From: Autumnicola sp041679265 | Lineage (GTDB): Bacteria; Bacteroidota; Bacteroidia; Flavobacteriales; Flavobacteriaceae | Reading direction: 5' to 3' | Length of the DNA stretch: 64,000 nt | Assembly: GCF_041679265.1 (NCBI RefSeq) | Contig: NZ_JBGFSM010000002.1 | Location: forward strand, 1-64,000 | Part shown: positions 34,957-43,519 of the stretch, one piece after another | Numbering within the stretch: the first letter of the stretch is position 1 | How the letters are laid out: each line of letters starts with the position of its first letter | The notes under the pieces: generated by a model | Told to the model about the DNA's origin: nothing | Databases searched by the model: none | Seen by the model: only the letters and a program-made list of their open reading frames with translations | Translations under genes and position numbers: made by a program

Positions 34957-37152
34957 ATGGAAGTACAGCAATTTTATTACGATAACAAGATCGTAAAGAA
35001 GTTTATCGTGGCCACTATGTTCTGGGGCATCGTGGGAATGAGCGTGGGGCTGCTCCTCGCCTTTATGTTTTTGTTTCCTAACCTTACCGATGGTATTTCC
35101 TGGCTAAGTTTTGGCCGCCTTCGTCCGTTGCATACCAATGCGGTGATTTTTGCCTTTGTTGGAAACGCGATTTTCGCCGGTGTTTATTACTCCACCCAAC
35201 GGTTGCTTAAGGCAAGGATGTTCAGTGACTTTTTAAGCAGTCTCAATTTTTGGGGCTGGCAGGCGATTATTGTGGCAGCAGCCATTACCCTGCCGCTTGG
35301 CTTTACTTCCTCTAAAGAATATGCCGAGCTGGAATGGCCAATAGATATAGCCATTGCATTAGTATGGGTTGCCTTTGGGATTAACCTGATAGGTACGATT
35401 TTAAAAAGAAGGCAACGCCATCTTTACGTGGCAATATGGTTTTACCTGGCAACATTTGTAACCGTAGCCGTACTTCATATTTTTAATAATATAGAACTTC
35501 CTGTAGGAGCTTTAAAAAGTTATTCTGTATATGCAGGGGTCCAGGATGCGCTGGTACAGTGGTGGTACGGCCACAACGCAGTGGCATTCTTCCTTACCAC
35601 GCCGTTTTTGGGGCTTATGTATTATTTTGTTCCGAAAGCGGCAAACCGCCCGGTGTACTCTTATAGGCTGTCAATTGTGCATTTTTGGTCGCTCATTTTT
35701 ATATACATTTGGGCTGGGCCACACCACCTGTTGTATTCCGCTTTACCAGACTGGGCGCAAAATCTCGGAGTTGCTTTTTCTGTAATGCTGCTATTCCCTT
35801 CCTGGGGCGGAATGATAAACGGTTTGCTCACCCTGCGTGGCGCATGGGATAAAGTAAGAGTAGATCCCGTACTTAAATTTATGGTGGTGGCTATTACCGG
35901 CTACGGAATGGCAACTTTTGAAGGACCAATGCTTTCGCTTAAAAATATCAATGCTGTTGCGCATTTTAGTGACTGGATTATTGCCCACGTACACGTTGGC
36001 GCATTGGCCTGGAACGGATTTTTAACTTTCGGAATGGTTTATTGGCTGGTGCCAAGGTTGTTTAAAACCCGGTTATGGTCGGTCAAACTTGCCAACACCC
36101 ACTTCTGGATAGGAACACTGGGAATGATTATGTATGCGCTGCCTATGTACGTTGCCGGATTTGCCCAGGCTTCTATGTGGAAACAGTTTAACCCCGATGG
36201 CACTTTAGTTTATGGAAACTTCCTTGAAACCGTTAGTGAAATTATCCCCATGTACTGGATGCGTGCCATTGGAGGAAGCCTCTACATTTGCGGAGCTTTG
36301 GTAATGCTTTATAACATTGTAAAAACTGCAAAACAGGGAAGCATTGTACAGGATGAGTTAGCTGAAGCCGCCGCCCTTGCAACGGTAACCTCAAAACGTA
36401 CTGCAGGAGAAGCATACCATAGCTGGCTGGAAAGAAGGCCGGTAAAACTTACCATTTTCGCCACAATTGCCATTCTTATTGGTGGGATGGTACAAATTAT
36501 CCCGTCTTTAATGGTAGATAAATATGTACCGGTAATTTCCAGCGTAAAGCCTTATACGCCGCTGGAACTGGAAGGCCGGGATCTTTATATTCGTGAAGGA
36601 TGTGTTTCCTGCCATTCCCAGATGATACGCCCTTTCCGCAGTGAGGTGGAACGTTATGGGGAGTATGCCAAACCCGGAGAATTTGTTTACGACCACCCGT
36701 TCCTTTGGGGAAGCAAACGTACCGGGCCCGATTTGCTTCGTGTAGGTGGAAAATATTCTGATAACTGGCATTTAAACCACCTGTATGATCCGCAGAGTAC
36801 ATCTTCAGGTTCCATAATGCCTTCTTATAAATGGCTTGTGCAAAATGAGCTGGACAAGAGCAATACTGAAGATAAAATGCGGGCCATGGTACAACTTGGG
36901 GTGCCTTATTCCGAAGAAGAAATAGCACGAGCCCAGGAATGGATGGCTGAACAGGGGACTAAAATTGAAGAAAATCTTTATAACGACCCAGATTTTGCCA
37001 AAACTTATGAAGCAGATAAACAATATGCCCAGGAAAACAACCTGGAGTTTACCGAAATGCGGAACAGGGAAATCGTGGCACTTATTGCTTACCTCCAACG
37101 CCTGGGAACCGATATAAAAGTTAAAAATGCACAAGAAGTATCCAGTAATTAA
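34957..37152 (+). CDS. ccoNO: cbb3 cytochrome c oxidase, fused CcoN-CcoO
   Basis: A 731-residue fusion of the catalytic subunit and the mono-haem cytochrome c subunit. CcoN (about 1-475) has the haem ligand in RPLHTNAVIFAF, copper ligands in the WWYGHNAVAFFLT and GPHHLLYSALPDW helices, and the proximal pair in IIAHVHVGALAWNG. CcoO (about 505-731) has a membrane anchor, the haem c motif CVSCHSQMIRP, and a MPSYKWL methionine region. The fusion is normal for Bacteroidetes. The enzyme reduces oxygen with high affinity and pumps protons. Confidence 0.97.
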   Translation: MEVQQFYYDNKIVKKFIVATMFWGIVGMSVGLLLAFMFLFPNLTDGISWLSFGRLRPLHTNAVIFAFVGNAIFAGVYYSTQRLLKARMFSDFLSSLNFWGWQAIIVAAAITLPLGFTSSKEYAELEWPIDIAIALVWVAFGINLIGTILKRRQRHLYVAIWFYLATFVTVAVLHIFNNIELPVGALKSYSVYAGVQDALVQWWYGHNAVAFFLTTPFLGLMYYFVPKAANRPVYSYRLSIVHFWSLIFIYIWAGPHHLLYSALPDWAQNLGVAFSVMLLFPSWGGMINGLLTLRGAWDKVRVDPVLKFMVVAITGYGMATFEGPMLSLKNINAVAHFSDWIIAHVHVGALAWNGFLTFGMVYWLVPRLFKTRLWSVKLANTHFWIGTLGMIMYALPMYVAGFAQASMWKQFNPDGTLVYGNFLETVSEIIPMYWMRAIGGSLYICGALVMLYNIVKTAKQGSIVQDELAEAAALATVTSKRTAGEAYHSWLERRPVKLTIFATIAILIGGMVQIIPSLMVDKYVPVISSVKPYTPLELEGRDLYIREGCVSCHSQMIRPFRSEVERYGEYAKPGEFVYDHPFLWGSKRTGPDLLRVGGKYSDNWHLNHLYDPQSTSSGSIMPSYKWLVQNELDKSNTEDKMRAMVQLGVPYSEEEIARAQEWMAEQGTKIEENLYNDPDFAKTYEADKQYAQENNLEFTEMRNREIVALIAYLQRLGTDIKVKNAQEVSSN

Positions 37153-37164
37153 AAAATCACCATC

Positions 37165-37353
37165 ATGTTGAAATTTATTAAAGGACCAATGGAAAGTATA
37201 GAAGGGGTGGCAATCTACCCTATTATTTCCCTGCTTATTTTCTTCATCTTTTTTGCCGCCCTCTTCTGGTGGGTGGTGACCGCAAAAAGAGATTACATCA
37301 AAGAAGTGAGCAATTTACCACTGGATACTAACCAAAACGAAGATTATAAATGA
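37165..37353 (+). CDS. ccoQ: cbb3 oxidase subunit CcoQ
   Basis: A 62-residue single-helix protein (IYPIISLLIFFIFFAALFWWV) with a short charged tail, as in CcoQ, which stabilises the cbb3 complex. It starts 12 bases after ccoNO and its stop overlaps the ccoP start by 4 bases (ATGA). Confidence 0.85.
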   Translation: MLKFIKGPMESIEGVAIYPIISLLIFFIFFAALFWWVVTAKRDYIKEVSNLPLDTNQNEDYK

Positions 37354-38324
37354 GAACCACAGCTTTCATATTAAGAATAACAGGCTTTGTATTGCTCGCC
37401 TATGTGCTGATGGAGTTTACGCTGGATACGGGAGATAAATACGCAATTCAGGAATACCCGGTGATATGGCTTATCCTGGGAGTGATTATGGTCTTTGCCA
37501 TAGCCATAGAAGTTTCTGTACATGCACTGCAAAGCGTGCTTTATAAAGCCCTGAAGCCCGATGCGAAAATAAGATATGACCTTGCCGTAAAAGAGCGGGA
37601 GGAAAAACGCTATGCCTGGATAAGGAACACCTATAAAAAGCTGGTTGATAAAAAACCTATAGAAAAAGAAGACGAAATCCTGCTGGACCATAATTATGAC
37701 GGCATTAGGGAACTGGACAACAACCTGCCGCCATGGTGGTTATATGGATTTTATATCAGTATTCTATTTGCTGCTGTTTACCTGGCGAAATATCACATTT
37801 TTGACGGGACAGACCAGGCAGAAGAATACAGAATGGAAATTGCCGCCGCCCGGGAAGCAATAGAAGAGTACAAACGAACCGCTAAGGATTTAATAGATGA
37901 GAATACGGTTGAACTGCTTACCGGTGAGGAAGATATCAATGCCGGAAAAGCTATTTTCACTGCTAATTGTACCGCCTGCCACCGTGCAGACGCGGGAGGT
38001 GCCATAGGCCCTAACCTCACGGATGATTACTGGATTTTGGGTGGCGGTATTAAGAATGTATTCCACACCATTTCTGAAGGAGGCCGCGCCGGGAAAGGAA
38101 TGGTTTCCTGGAAAACAGATTTAAAGCCCAGCGAGATGGCCCAGGTGGCAAGTTATGTTTTAAGCCTGCATGGCAGCGAACCGTTAGATCCTAAGGAACC
38201 CCAGGGTGAGATTTGGATAGATCCCGATGCGCGCATAGAAGAAGCCGATGTGGATGTTATCGACTCTACCCATATAGAAATGGAAATGGGCTATGACGAA
38301 GATGTGAAATTTGAAATGAAATAG
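37350..38324 (+). CDS. ccoP: cbb3 oxidase subunit CcoP with one haem c site
   Basis: A 324-residue electron-entry subunit. Two N-terminal helices (about 7-22 and 30-50) precede a charged segment, then the FixP_N-like region with the PPWWLYGFYISILFAAVYL helix, and a single cytochrome c domain (about 195-275) with CTACH and axial methionine likely in RAGKGMVSW. Proteobacterial CcoP has two CxxCH motifs; only one is present here, as is common in Bacteroidetes. The tail after the cytochrome domain is acidic and about 45 residues long. Confidence 0.93.
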   Translation: MRTTAFILRITGFVLLAYVLMEFTLDTGDKYAIQEYPVIWLILGVIMVFAIAIEVSVHALQSVLYKALKPDAKIRYDLAVKEREEKRYAWIRNTYKKLVDKKPIEKEDEILLDHNYDGIRELDNNLPPWWLYGFYISILFAAVYLAKYHIFDGTDQAEEYRMEIAAAREAIEEYKRTAKDLIDENTVELLTGEEDINAGKAIFTANCTACHRADAGGAIGPNLTDDYWILGGGIKNVFHTISEGGRAGKGMVSWKTDLKPSEMAQVASYVLSLHGSEPLDPKEPQGEIWIDPDARIEEADVDVIDSTHIEMEMGYDEDVKFEMK

Positions 38325-38341
38325 AACGATACTTTTTGAAG

Positions 38342-39766
38342 ATGGCAGTGGCAGAGAAACAGGAAAAATTTCGAGATAGTATTTCTACAGTAAACAGCGA
38401 GGGTAAAAGATCCTGGGTTTATCCCAAAAAACCTTCTGGAAAACTGTACACCTATCGCAAATATGTAAGTTATATACTGCTCGGGTTTCTCTTTGCCGCC
38501 CCGTTTATCAAAGTAAACAGCAATCAGTTCCTCATGTTCAATGTGCTGGAGAGAAGGTTCAATATATTTGGGTTTCCTTTCTGGCCACAGGATTTCCACC
38601 TTTTCGTGATGAGCATGCTTATTGGGGTTGTTTTTATAATCCTCTTTACTGTTGCCTTCGGAAGAATTTTTTGCGGGTGGATTTGCCCGCAAACTATCTT
38701 TATGGAAATGGTTTTCCGCCGGATCGAGTACTGGATTGAAGGTGATCGTGGAAAACAGATAAGGCTGGACAAGCAACCGTGGAATGCTGAAAAAATCAGG
38801 AAAAAGTCATTGAAGTGGCTGTCTTTCCTGGTAATTTCCTTTCTTATTGCAAATGTTTTTCTAGCTTATCTTATTGGCAGCGATCGGCTCATACAATATG
38901 TAGTGGACGGCCCTGCCGCACATGCCAGCACCCTTGTTTCGCTTTCAATTTTTACGGCAGTCTTTTATTTTGTTTTCGCCTGGTTCAGGGAACAGGTTTG
39001 TGTGATCGCTTGCCCTTACGGCCGGCTTCAAAGTGTGCTGCTGGATAATAAATCTATAGTGGTTGCCTACGATCATAAGCGGGGAGAAAAAGAAAAAGGA
39101 CGTGCAAAATTCAGAAGAAATGAAGACAGGGCTGCTACGGGAAAAGGAGATTGTATAGATTGTTCCCAGTGTGTACAGGTTTGCCCTACGGGAATAGACA
39201 TCAGGAACGGTACGCAGCTGGAATGCATCAACTGTACCGCATGTATTGATGCCTGCAACAATATGATGGAAGCCGTAGACCTTCCAAAAGGCCTTATTCG
39301 CTATGCCAGTGAAGAAAATATAGAGAAGAAAGCCAGATTTCATTTTTCCGCACGCCTTAAAGGATATACTGTTGTACTAGGAATTCTTGTAGCTGTTCTC
39401 AGCGGAATGTTGTTTTTAAGGAGCGACGTGGAAGCCAGAATTCTAAGGTTGCCCGGGCAGCTTTATGAGCATAAAGCCAATAACATCATCAGTAATGTTT
39501 ACACTTATAAACTGGTGAACAAAACGGTGGATGATATCGATAATGTACATTTTGAACTCAGCTCCCATAAAGGAACTATAAAAATGGTAAAAAATCATGA
39601 TGTAAATGTGCCGGGACAGGGTCTGGCAGAAGGAACTTTATTTATAGAAATAAACAGCGCAGCTTTGGAAGACGATAAAGAAAAATTAAAGATAGATGTT
39701 TACAGCGGCGGCAGGTTTGTAGAAAGTACCTCTACCACTTTCCTGGGGCCAAGAAGTTATAATTAA
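38342..39766 (+). CDS. ccoG: cbb3 oxidase accessory protein CcoG (FixG)
   Basis: A 474-residue membrane iron-sulfur protein that reduces copper for cbb3 assembly. Five or so helices lie between about 40 and 340. A FixG-type cysteine site (GRIFCGWICPQTIF, VCVIACPYGRLQ) precedes two 4Fe-4S motifs (CIDCSQCVQVCPTGID; CINCTACIDACNNMM). The C-terminal FixG_C beta domain spans about 355-474. I used ATG 38342; an upstream in-frame TTG is not needed. It follows ccoP by 17 bases. Confidence 0.95.
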   Translation: MAVAEKQEKFRDSISTVNSEGKRSWVYPKKPSGKLYTYRKYVSYILLGFLFAAPFIKVNSNQFLMFNVLERRFNIFGFPFWPQDFHLFVMSMLIGVVFIILFTVAFGRIFCGWICPQTIFMEMVFRRIEYWIEGDRGKQIRLDKQPWNAEKIRKKSLKWLSFLVISFLIANVFLAYLIGSDRLIQYVVDGPAAHASTLVSLSIFTAVFYFVFAWFREQVCVIACPYGRLQSVLLDNKSIVVAYDHKRGEKEKGRAKFRRNEDRAATGKGDCIDCSQCVQVCPTGIDIRNGTQLECINCTACIDACNNMMEAVDLPKGLIRYASEENIEKKARFHFSARLKGYTVVLGILVAVLSGMLFLRSDVEARILRLPGQLYEHKANNIISNVYTYKLVNKTVDDIDNVHFELSSHKGTIKMVKNHDVNVPGQGLAEGTLFIEINSAALEDDKEKLKIDVYSGGRFVESTSTTFLGPRSYN

Positions 39767-39866
39767 ATAGACTTGAAAGTAATAAAAGAGGAAAGAGGTA
39801 AGAATAAGATATTGAAAATTTCACATTCCACTCTCCACTCTTCACTTTTCACTAAAAAAGACAATT

Positions 39867-40313
39867 ATGAAAATAAACTGGGGAACAGGACTGGCAATAG
39901 GCATGACTGCTTTTATAAGCTTTATCATGTATTTTGTGATCACCATGCTTACAGACAAAAAGTTTGACCATGATCTGGTAACTGAAGAGTATTACGCGGC
40001 AGAACTGCATTTCCAGCAGGAAATTAATGCTGAAGAGAATGCCAATGCTCTTCCTGAAAACGTTAAAAGCCGAAGAACTGCCAAGGGATGGCTAATCACC
40101 TTTCCAAAGAACCTGGAATTATCAGAAATTAATGGAAAAGTATTGGTCTACAGGCCTTCAAACAAGCTATTGGATTTTGAAATTCCGCTGAAACTTACCA
40201 ACAGGGAATTGCTTATTCCTGATGAAAAACTAATTGGCGGCCGCTGGAATATTACCGTAAACTGGGAATATAAGGGTAAAGAATACCTGTATAAAAACGA
40301 AATAGTGTATTAA
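39867..40313 (+). CDS. ccoH: FixH family protein (CcoH)
   Basis: A 148-residue FixH-like protein with an N-terminal membrane helix (about 7-27) and a periplasmic beta domain ending WNITVNWEYKGKEYLYKNEIVY. FixH/CcoH helps stabilise the assembling oxidase. The upstream 100 bases contain a short CTCTCCACTCTTCAC-like low-complexity stretch. It is separated by 3 bases from the TauE-like gene. Confidence 0.9.
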   Translation: MKINWGTGLAIGMTAFISFIMYFVITMLTDKKFDHDLVTEEYYAAELHFQQEINAEENANALPENVKSRRTAKGWLITFPKNLELSEINGKVLVYRPSNKLLDFEIPLKLTNRELLIPDEKLIGGRWNITVNWEYKGKEYLYKNEIVY

Positions 40314-40316
40314 ATT

Positions 40317-41018
40317 ATGTTGTTTTCAGCCTTAATATTCGGCTTTTTGGGAAGTTTTCACTGCGTAGGGATGTGTGGCCCAATTGCTTTTCTATTGCCC
40401 GTAGACCGCAACAACAAACTTAAAAAACTCAGCCAGATTTTTATTTATCACTTCGGAAGAATTCTTGCTTACAGCATAATTGGTTTCACCTTTGGCCTGG
40501 TAGGAAAAAGCCTTAGCCTTTTTGGAATGCAACAGCAACTTTCAATTTTAATAGGTACTTTAATGATAATTGCCATATTAATACCTTCTCATAAATTTCA
40601 AAAATTGAATTTATCAAAACCTGTTTTTAAGACGATTTCAAGAATTAAAACCAGTCTTGGAAAAGAACTGCGTAAGAAAACGCCCGACACTTTTCTAACT
40701 GTTGGATTTTTGAACGGTTTCCTTCCCTGCGGACTTGTATATATGGCAGTTTTAGGAGCTATTGCCGGGGGCAGCGCCTTAGAGGGCGGTTTCTATATGA
40801 GTTTATTTGGAATTGGCACTATTCCTTTAATGACAGCGGTATTATGGTTGGGAAATTTTATTAGTGGTAAAGCCAGGCAACATATTCGTCGTGCCATTCC
40901 TGTATTTGTTATTTTGATGGGCTTGCTTTTTATTATTCGCGGTCTTGGACTTGGAATTCCGTATATCTCTCCAGAGATTAATAATGTGAAAATTTCAGCA
41001 TCCTATTTTTGTTATTAG
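40317..41018 (+). CDS. TauE/SafE-like (DsbD-type) membrane protein of the cco cluster
   Basis: A 233-residue protein with six helices, starting LIFGFLGSFHCVGMCGPIAF. The GSFHCVGMCGP and FLNGFLPCGLVYMAV segments are the paired cysteine signatures of the sulfite-exporter TauE/SafE-like family (also called CcoH2 or DsbD-2) found at the end of Bacteroidetes cco operons. It is thought to move reducing equivalents or copper for oxidase maturation; sulfite export is unlikely here. It ends the operon, and 41019-41279 shows no gene. Confidence 0.88.
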   Translation: MLFSALIFGFLGSFHCVGMCGPIAFLLPVDRNNKLKKLSQIFIYHFGRILAYSIIGFTFGLVGKSLSLFGMQQQLSILIGTLMIIAILIPSHKFQKLNLSKPVFKTISRIKTSLGKELRKKTPDTFLTVGFLNGFLPCGLVYMAVLGAIAGGSALEGGFYMSLFGIGTIPLMTAVLWLGNFISGKARQHIRRAIPVFVILMGLLFIIRGLGLGIPYISPEINNVKISASYFCY

Positions 41019-41279
41019 CAACAGTTTTAAGCATGTAACTTCAATTCTTTTTACTCAGCTGATAAATGTTCCATAACTAGTTGTGTCTTACAGCATTTTT
41101 TCTACTGCAAAGTAAGGATCTTTACGCTTAATTTCACATCGTTCTCAACTGTTCCAAAGGTGAGCCCAATAGATTCGCCCCTGGTCAGCTCTTGGTCCAT
41201 TCCACGTTAGGAACTTGTTTTTCTACTTGTTTACATTCGGAGCTAGTTTTAATATAGCTTTAGAAGCTGAAATTAATTC

Positions 41280-42542
41280 TTACTCTTTTTTCTTCTTTTT
41301 ATGATCTGTAGGTTTTTTAGCTTCTTTTTCTGCCAATTTCATTTTTAATGCTTTCATATCATCACTAATTTTTCGGTTTACGATTTTTGCATAGTGCTGG
41401 GTAGTTCTTAAATCCTGGTGCCCCAACATTTTACTTACGGATTCTATGGGCACGCCATTGGTGAGCGTAATTGTAGTTGCAAAAGTGTGCCTGGCCAGGT
41501 GAGTGGTGAGTGGTTTCTGTATGCCACATAGTGCCGCGATCTCTTTTAAAAAGGCATTGGATTTCTGGTTGCTCAATACGGGTAAAACATATTTCCCGTC
41601 TTTTACTTCCGGGTGGTCTTTATAACGGTCTAAAATTTCTTCGGCAACGGGTAGCAGAGGGATGCTGCTCAGAGATTTTGTCTTGGTTCTTTTAATCCGG
41701 ATCCATTTCCCACCGTCTATGCCTTTAGTGATATCTGCACTGCTCAGTTTCTTTACATCAGAATATGCCAGGCCGGTATAACAACTAAAAACAAACATAT
41801 CTCTCACCAGTTTAAGCCGGTCCAAGTGAAGATCTTTTTCGATCAGCTTCTGCACTTCCTCTTCATTTAAAAATTCTCGTTCCACTGTTTCAAACTGGAC
41901 TTTGTAATTATAGAACGGGTCACGGTCCATCCATTGGTTGGCCAAAGCGATTCGAATGATCTTTTTAAAATTGTTTACGTACTTCAAAGCGGAGTTATGA
42001 TTACACTCCCGCTTGGTCTTCAAAAAGTACTCGAATTTAGTGATGAACTGGTGGTTGATATCGTTCATCGGGTAATCTTTGGTCTTATATTCTTCTTTGA
42101 GAAACTGCTCAACATGATTATAACATGTCCAGTAACGCTTAGCAGTGCTTTTAGAGATGCTTTTACCTGAAAGGCGATCCATTTGTTCATTATGCTCTTT
42201 AAAAACTTCCAGAGTCATTTTAGGCTTGGGTTTGTTGTCACCTTTCAATTCTCCAATCATTACGTCAGCCGTAATGAGTTGGTCATTGTCAGATAATACC
42301 TGGTGAATTTTATTGAGCTTATGGCGAAGATTGTTGATATGAGTGTTGATTTCTTTCTCGTTTGGATTATTCCCCATTACCTTTTGTAGTTTGGTACTCC
42401 AGTATTCCGGTTGTATCCTACGGGATATACTGTATTCTGTTCTTTTCCTGTCAACGGTAAGTCTCAAGTAAATAGGTGCAAGCCCTCGTTTATTTTTCTT
42501 TTTTGCGAGGAGGTGAAAATGGACGTGGAAATCAGTTCTCAT
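41280..42542 (-). CDS. IntDOT-like tyrosine recombinase
   Basis: A site-specific integrase of about 420 residues in the Bacteroidetes form: an N-terminal arm-binding domain (FHLLAKKKNKRGLAPIYLRLTVDRKRTEYSI), a SAM-like core-binding domain (about 115-215) and a catalytic domain. I used ATG 42542; one upstream at 42578 adds 12 residues. Catalytic residues visible are HLARHTFA (H and R), LGHQDLRTTQHY (H and the tyrosine). In the first motif, CYTGLAYSD has alanine where most family members have arginine, as in IntDOT-type enzymes. It stands beside the tmRNA 3' end and is transcribed away from it. Confidence 0.93.
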   Translation of the reverse strand: MRTDFHVHFHLLAKKKNKRGLAPIYLRLTVDRKRTEYSISRRIQPEYWSTKLQKVMGNNPNEKEINTHINNLRHKLNKIHQVLSDNDQLITADVMIGELKGDNKPKPKMTLEVFKEHNEQMDRLSGKSISKSTAKRYWTCYNHVEQFLKEEYKTKDYPMNDINHQFITKFEYFLKTKRECNHNSALKYVNNFKKIIRIALANQWMDRDPFYNYKVQFETVEREFLNEEEVQKLIEKDLHLDRLKLVRDMFVFSCYTGLAYSDVKKLSSADITKGIDGGKWIRIKRTKTKSLSSIPLLPVAEEILDRYKDHPEVKDGKYVLPVLSNQKSNAFLKEIAALCGIQKPLTTHLARHTFATTITLTNGVPIESVSKMLGHQDLRTTQHYAKIVNRKISDDMKALKMKLAEKEAKKPTDHKKKKKE

Positions 42543-42744
42543 AAGCTTTAAAATTTTAGGTCTCGATTGGTCTCCCAAAGTACCTAAAAAGGGCTTACGA
42601 TTTTAAACTTTAACTTTATGTAAAGAATTGAAAAACAGTATTTTGATGGCTTAGCGAGACCCCTTTTTTGGTTTTCCAATAGGTCACCGTATTGGTCTCG
42701 TTTCAGGTGCAATTATTTGCCATCAAATGACTTCATTAAAAATG

Positions 42745-42779
42745 AAAAACCCTGTAAATCATACATTTACAGGGTTTTT
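42745..42779. terminator. Strong bidirectional terminator downstream of the tmRNA gene
   Basis: AAAAACCCTGTAAAT (42745-42759) and ATTTACAGGGTTTTT (42765-42779) form a perfect 15-base-pair stem with a 5-base loop, with A and T runs serving both strands. It lies 23 bases beyond the tmRNA 3' end. Confidence 0.93.
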
Positions 42780-42802
42780 GTTATTAGCTGGTAGCCAAAG
42801 AG

Positions 42803-43199
42803 TGGAGTCGGAGGGGTTCGAACCCTCGTCCAAACAAGCAATTCAGAAGCTTTCTACACGTTTAGTCTTCGTTTGGTTGTCGATGCAAAGCCGGCCGAAA
42901 ACCACCAACTTTACACGTATCCTCAATTAAGTTTCAGAAACTCATCAAGGCCCTGAGCTTCCTATATTTACTTTATCGGTGCCCCTGTTGCGAATGCCGT
43001 AAATCAAGGCCTTCGCGGGACATCTTGGCTCCCTGTCTTACAGGGACTAAGTATAACCTACTATAATTCGGTTACGCAGCCAAGGCGTAGTTATTCTCGC
43101 CGTTTAAAAAAGTGTGAAATATGAGATTAAAGAGCTATATCCCAGCGCTCTACGTGCTTACAACTCAATTAGACTCGCTGTCAAAACCAAGTCGACCCC
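42803..43199 (-). ncRNA. ssrA: Transfer-messenger RNA
   Basis: The 397-base tmRNA rescues stalled ribosomes. The 5' end GGGGTCG (43199-43193) pairs with CGACTCC at the 3' end (42810-42804) as a 7-base-pair acceptor stem; the T arm GGTTCGAACC is at about 42814-42823. The tag frame starts at GGC 43101 and reads GENNYALAA, with a TAA stop at 43074-43072, the Bacteroidetes tag. CCA is not encoded after the discriminator A. The 3' end with its T arm is a common attachment site for integrases like the neighbour. Confidence 0.95.
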
Positions 43200-43453
43200 A
43201 TAAAATAAAGAACATTTCGAAGTACGAGTTACGAAGTTTGAAGTTAGAACTTCCAATATTTCGTAGTTCGTCCTTCATACTTCTAATTTCAATAATGGCG
43301 TTCCGCTCCTGCTATCGCAGTCGCGGCGGGCTATCCGCTGCAATCTTTTTGCGCGTCAGGCTGAGCCTGTCGAAGCGCGCAAAAAGGATTTCCGCTGCTA
43401 TCCCTAACGCAAAAATTTCAAAGAAATCCGACTGTAGTTTACAATCGGGCCTG
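43200..43453. other. Leader or spacer between tmRNA and its possible promoter
   Basis: No gene is visible. It contains a low-complexity stretch (about 43216-43300) and the dispersed hairpin repeat at 43328-43404. If the tmRNA is transcribed from the -7 box at 43461-43454, this would be a 5' precursor removed by processing; a closer promoter cannot be excluded. Confidence 0.4.
43328..43404. repeat. Dispersed hairpin repeat
   Basis: TTTTTGCGCG (43346-43355) and CGCGCAAAAA (43376-43385) are perfect inverted copies around a loop with CAGGCT and AGCCTG. The outer arms also match imperfectly (GGGCTATCCGCTGCAATC against the complement of GGATTTCCGCTGCTATCCC). A related GCGATAGCCGAAGCAATC core occurs at 44762-44777, so this is probably a member of a small repeat family. 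Confidence 0.6.
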
Positions 43454-43483
43454 CAAAGATACAGAATTTAATTTATATCTTTG
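43454..43483. promoter_or_regulatory. Back-to-back -7 boxes
   Basis: CAAAGATA (43454-43461) is the reverse complement of TATCTTTG (43476-43483); each is a perfect TAnnTTTG box on opposite strands, 14 bases apart. The plus-strand one serves the gene starting at 43520, the other points towards the tmRNA gene. No -33 element was obvious. Confidence 0.6.
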
Positions 43484-43519
43484 AGACACTTCAAAATTGT
43501 GCAAAACCCATACCAGAAA

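Noticed and set aside
41102..41190. Minus-strand fragment reading GESIGLTFGTVENDVKL near the integrase
   Set aside because: It looks a little like the end of a protein but is too short, has stops upstream and cannot be tied to a family.
42727..42930. Plus-strand open frame over the tmRNA 3' end
   Set aside because: It lies across a terminator and the structural RNA, so it is not a gene.
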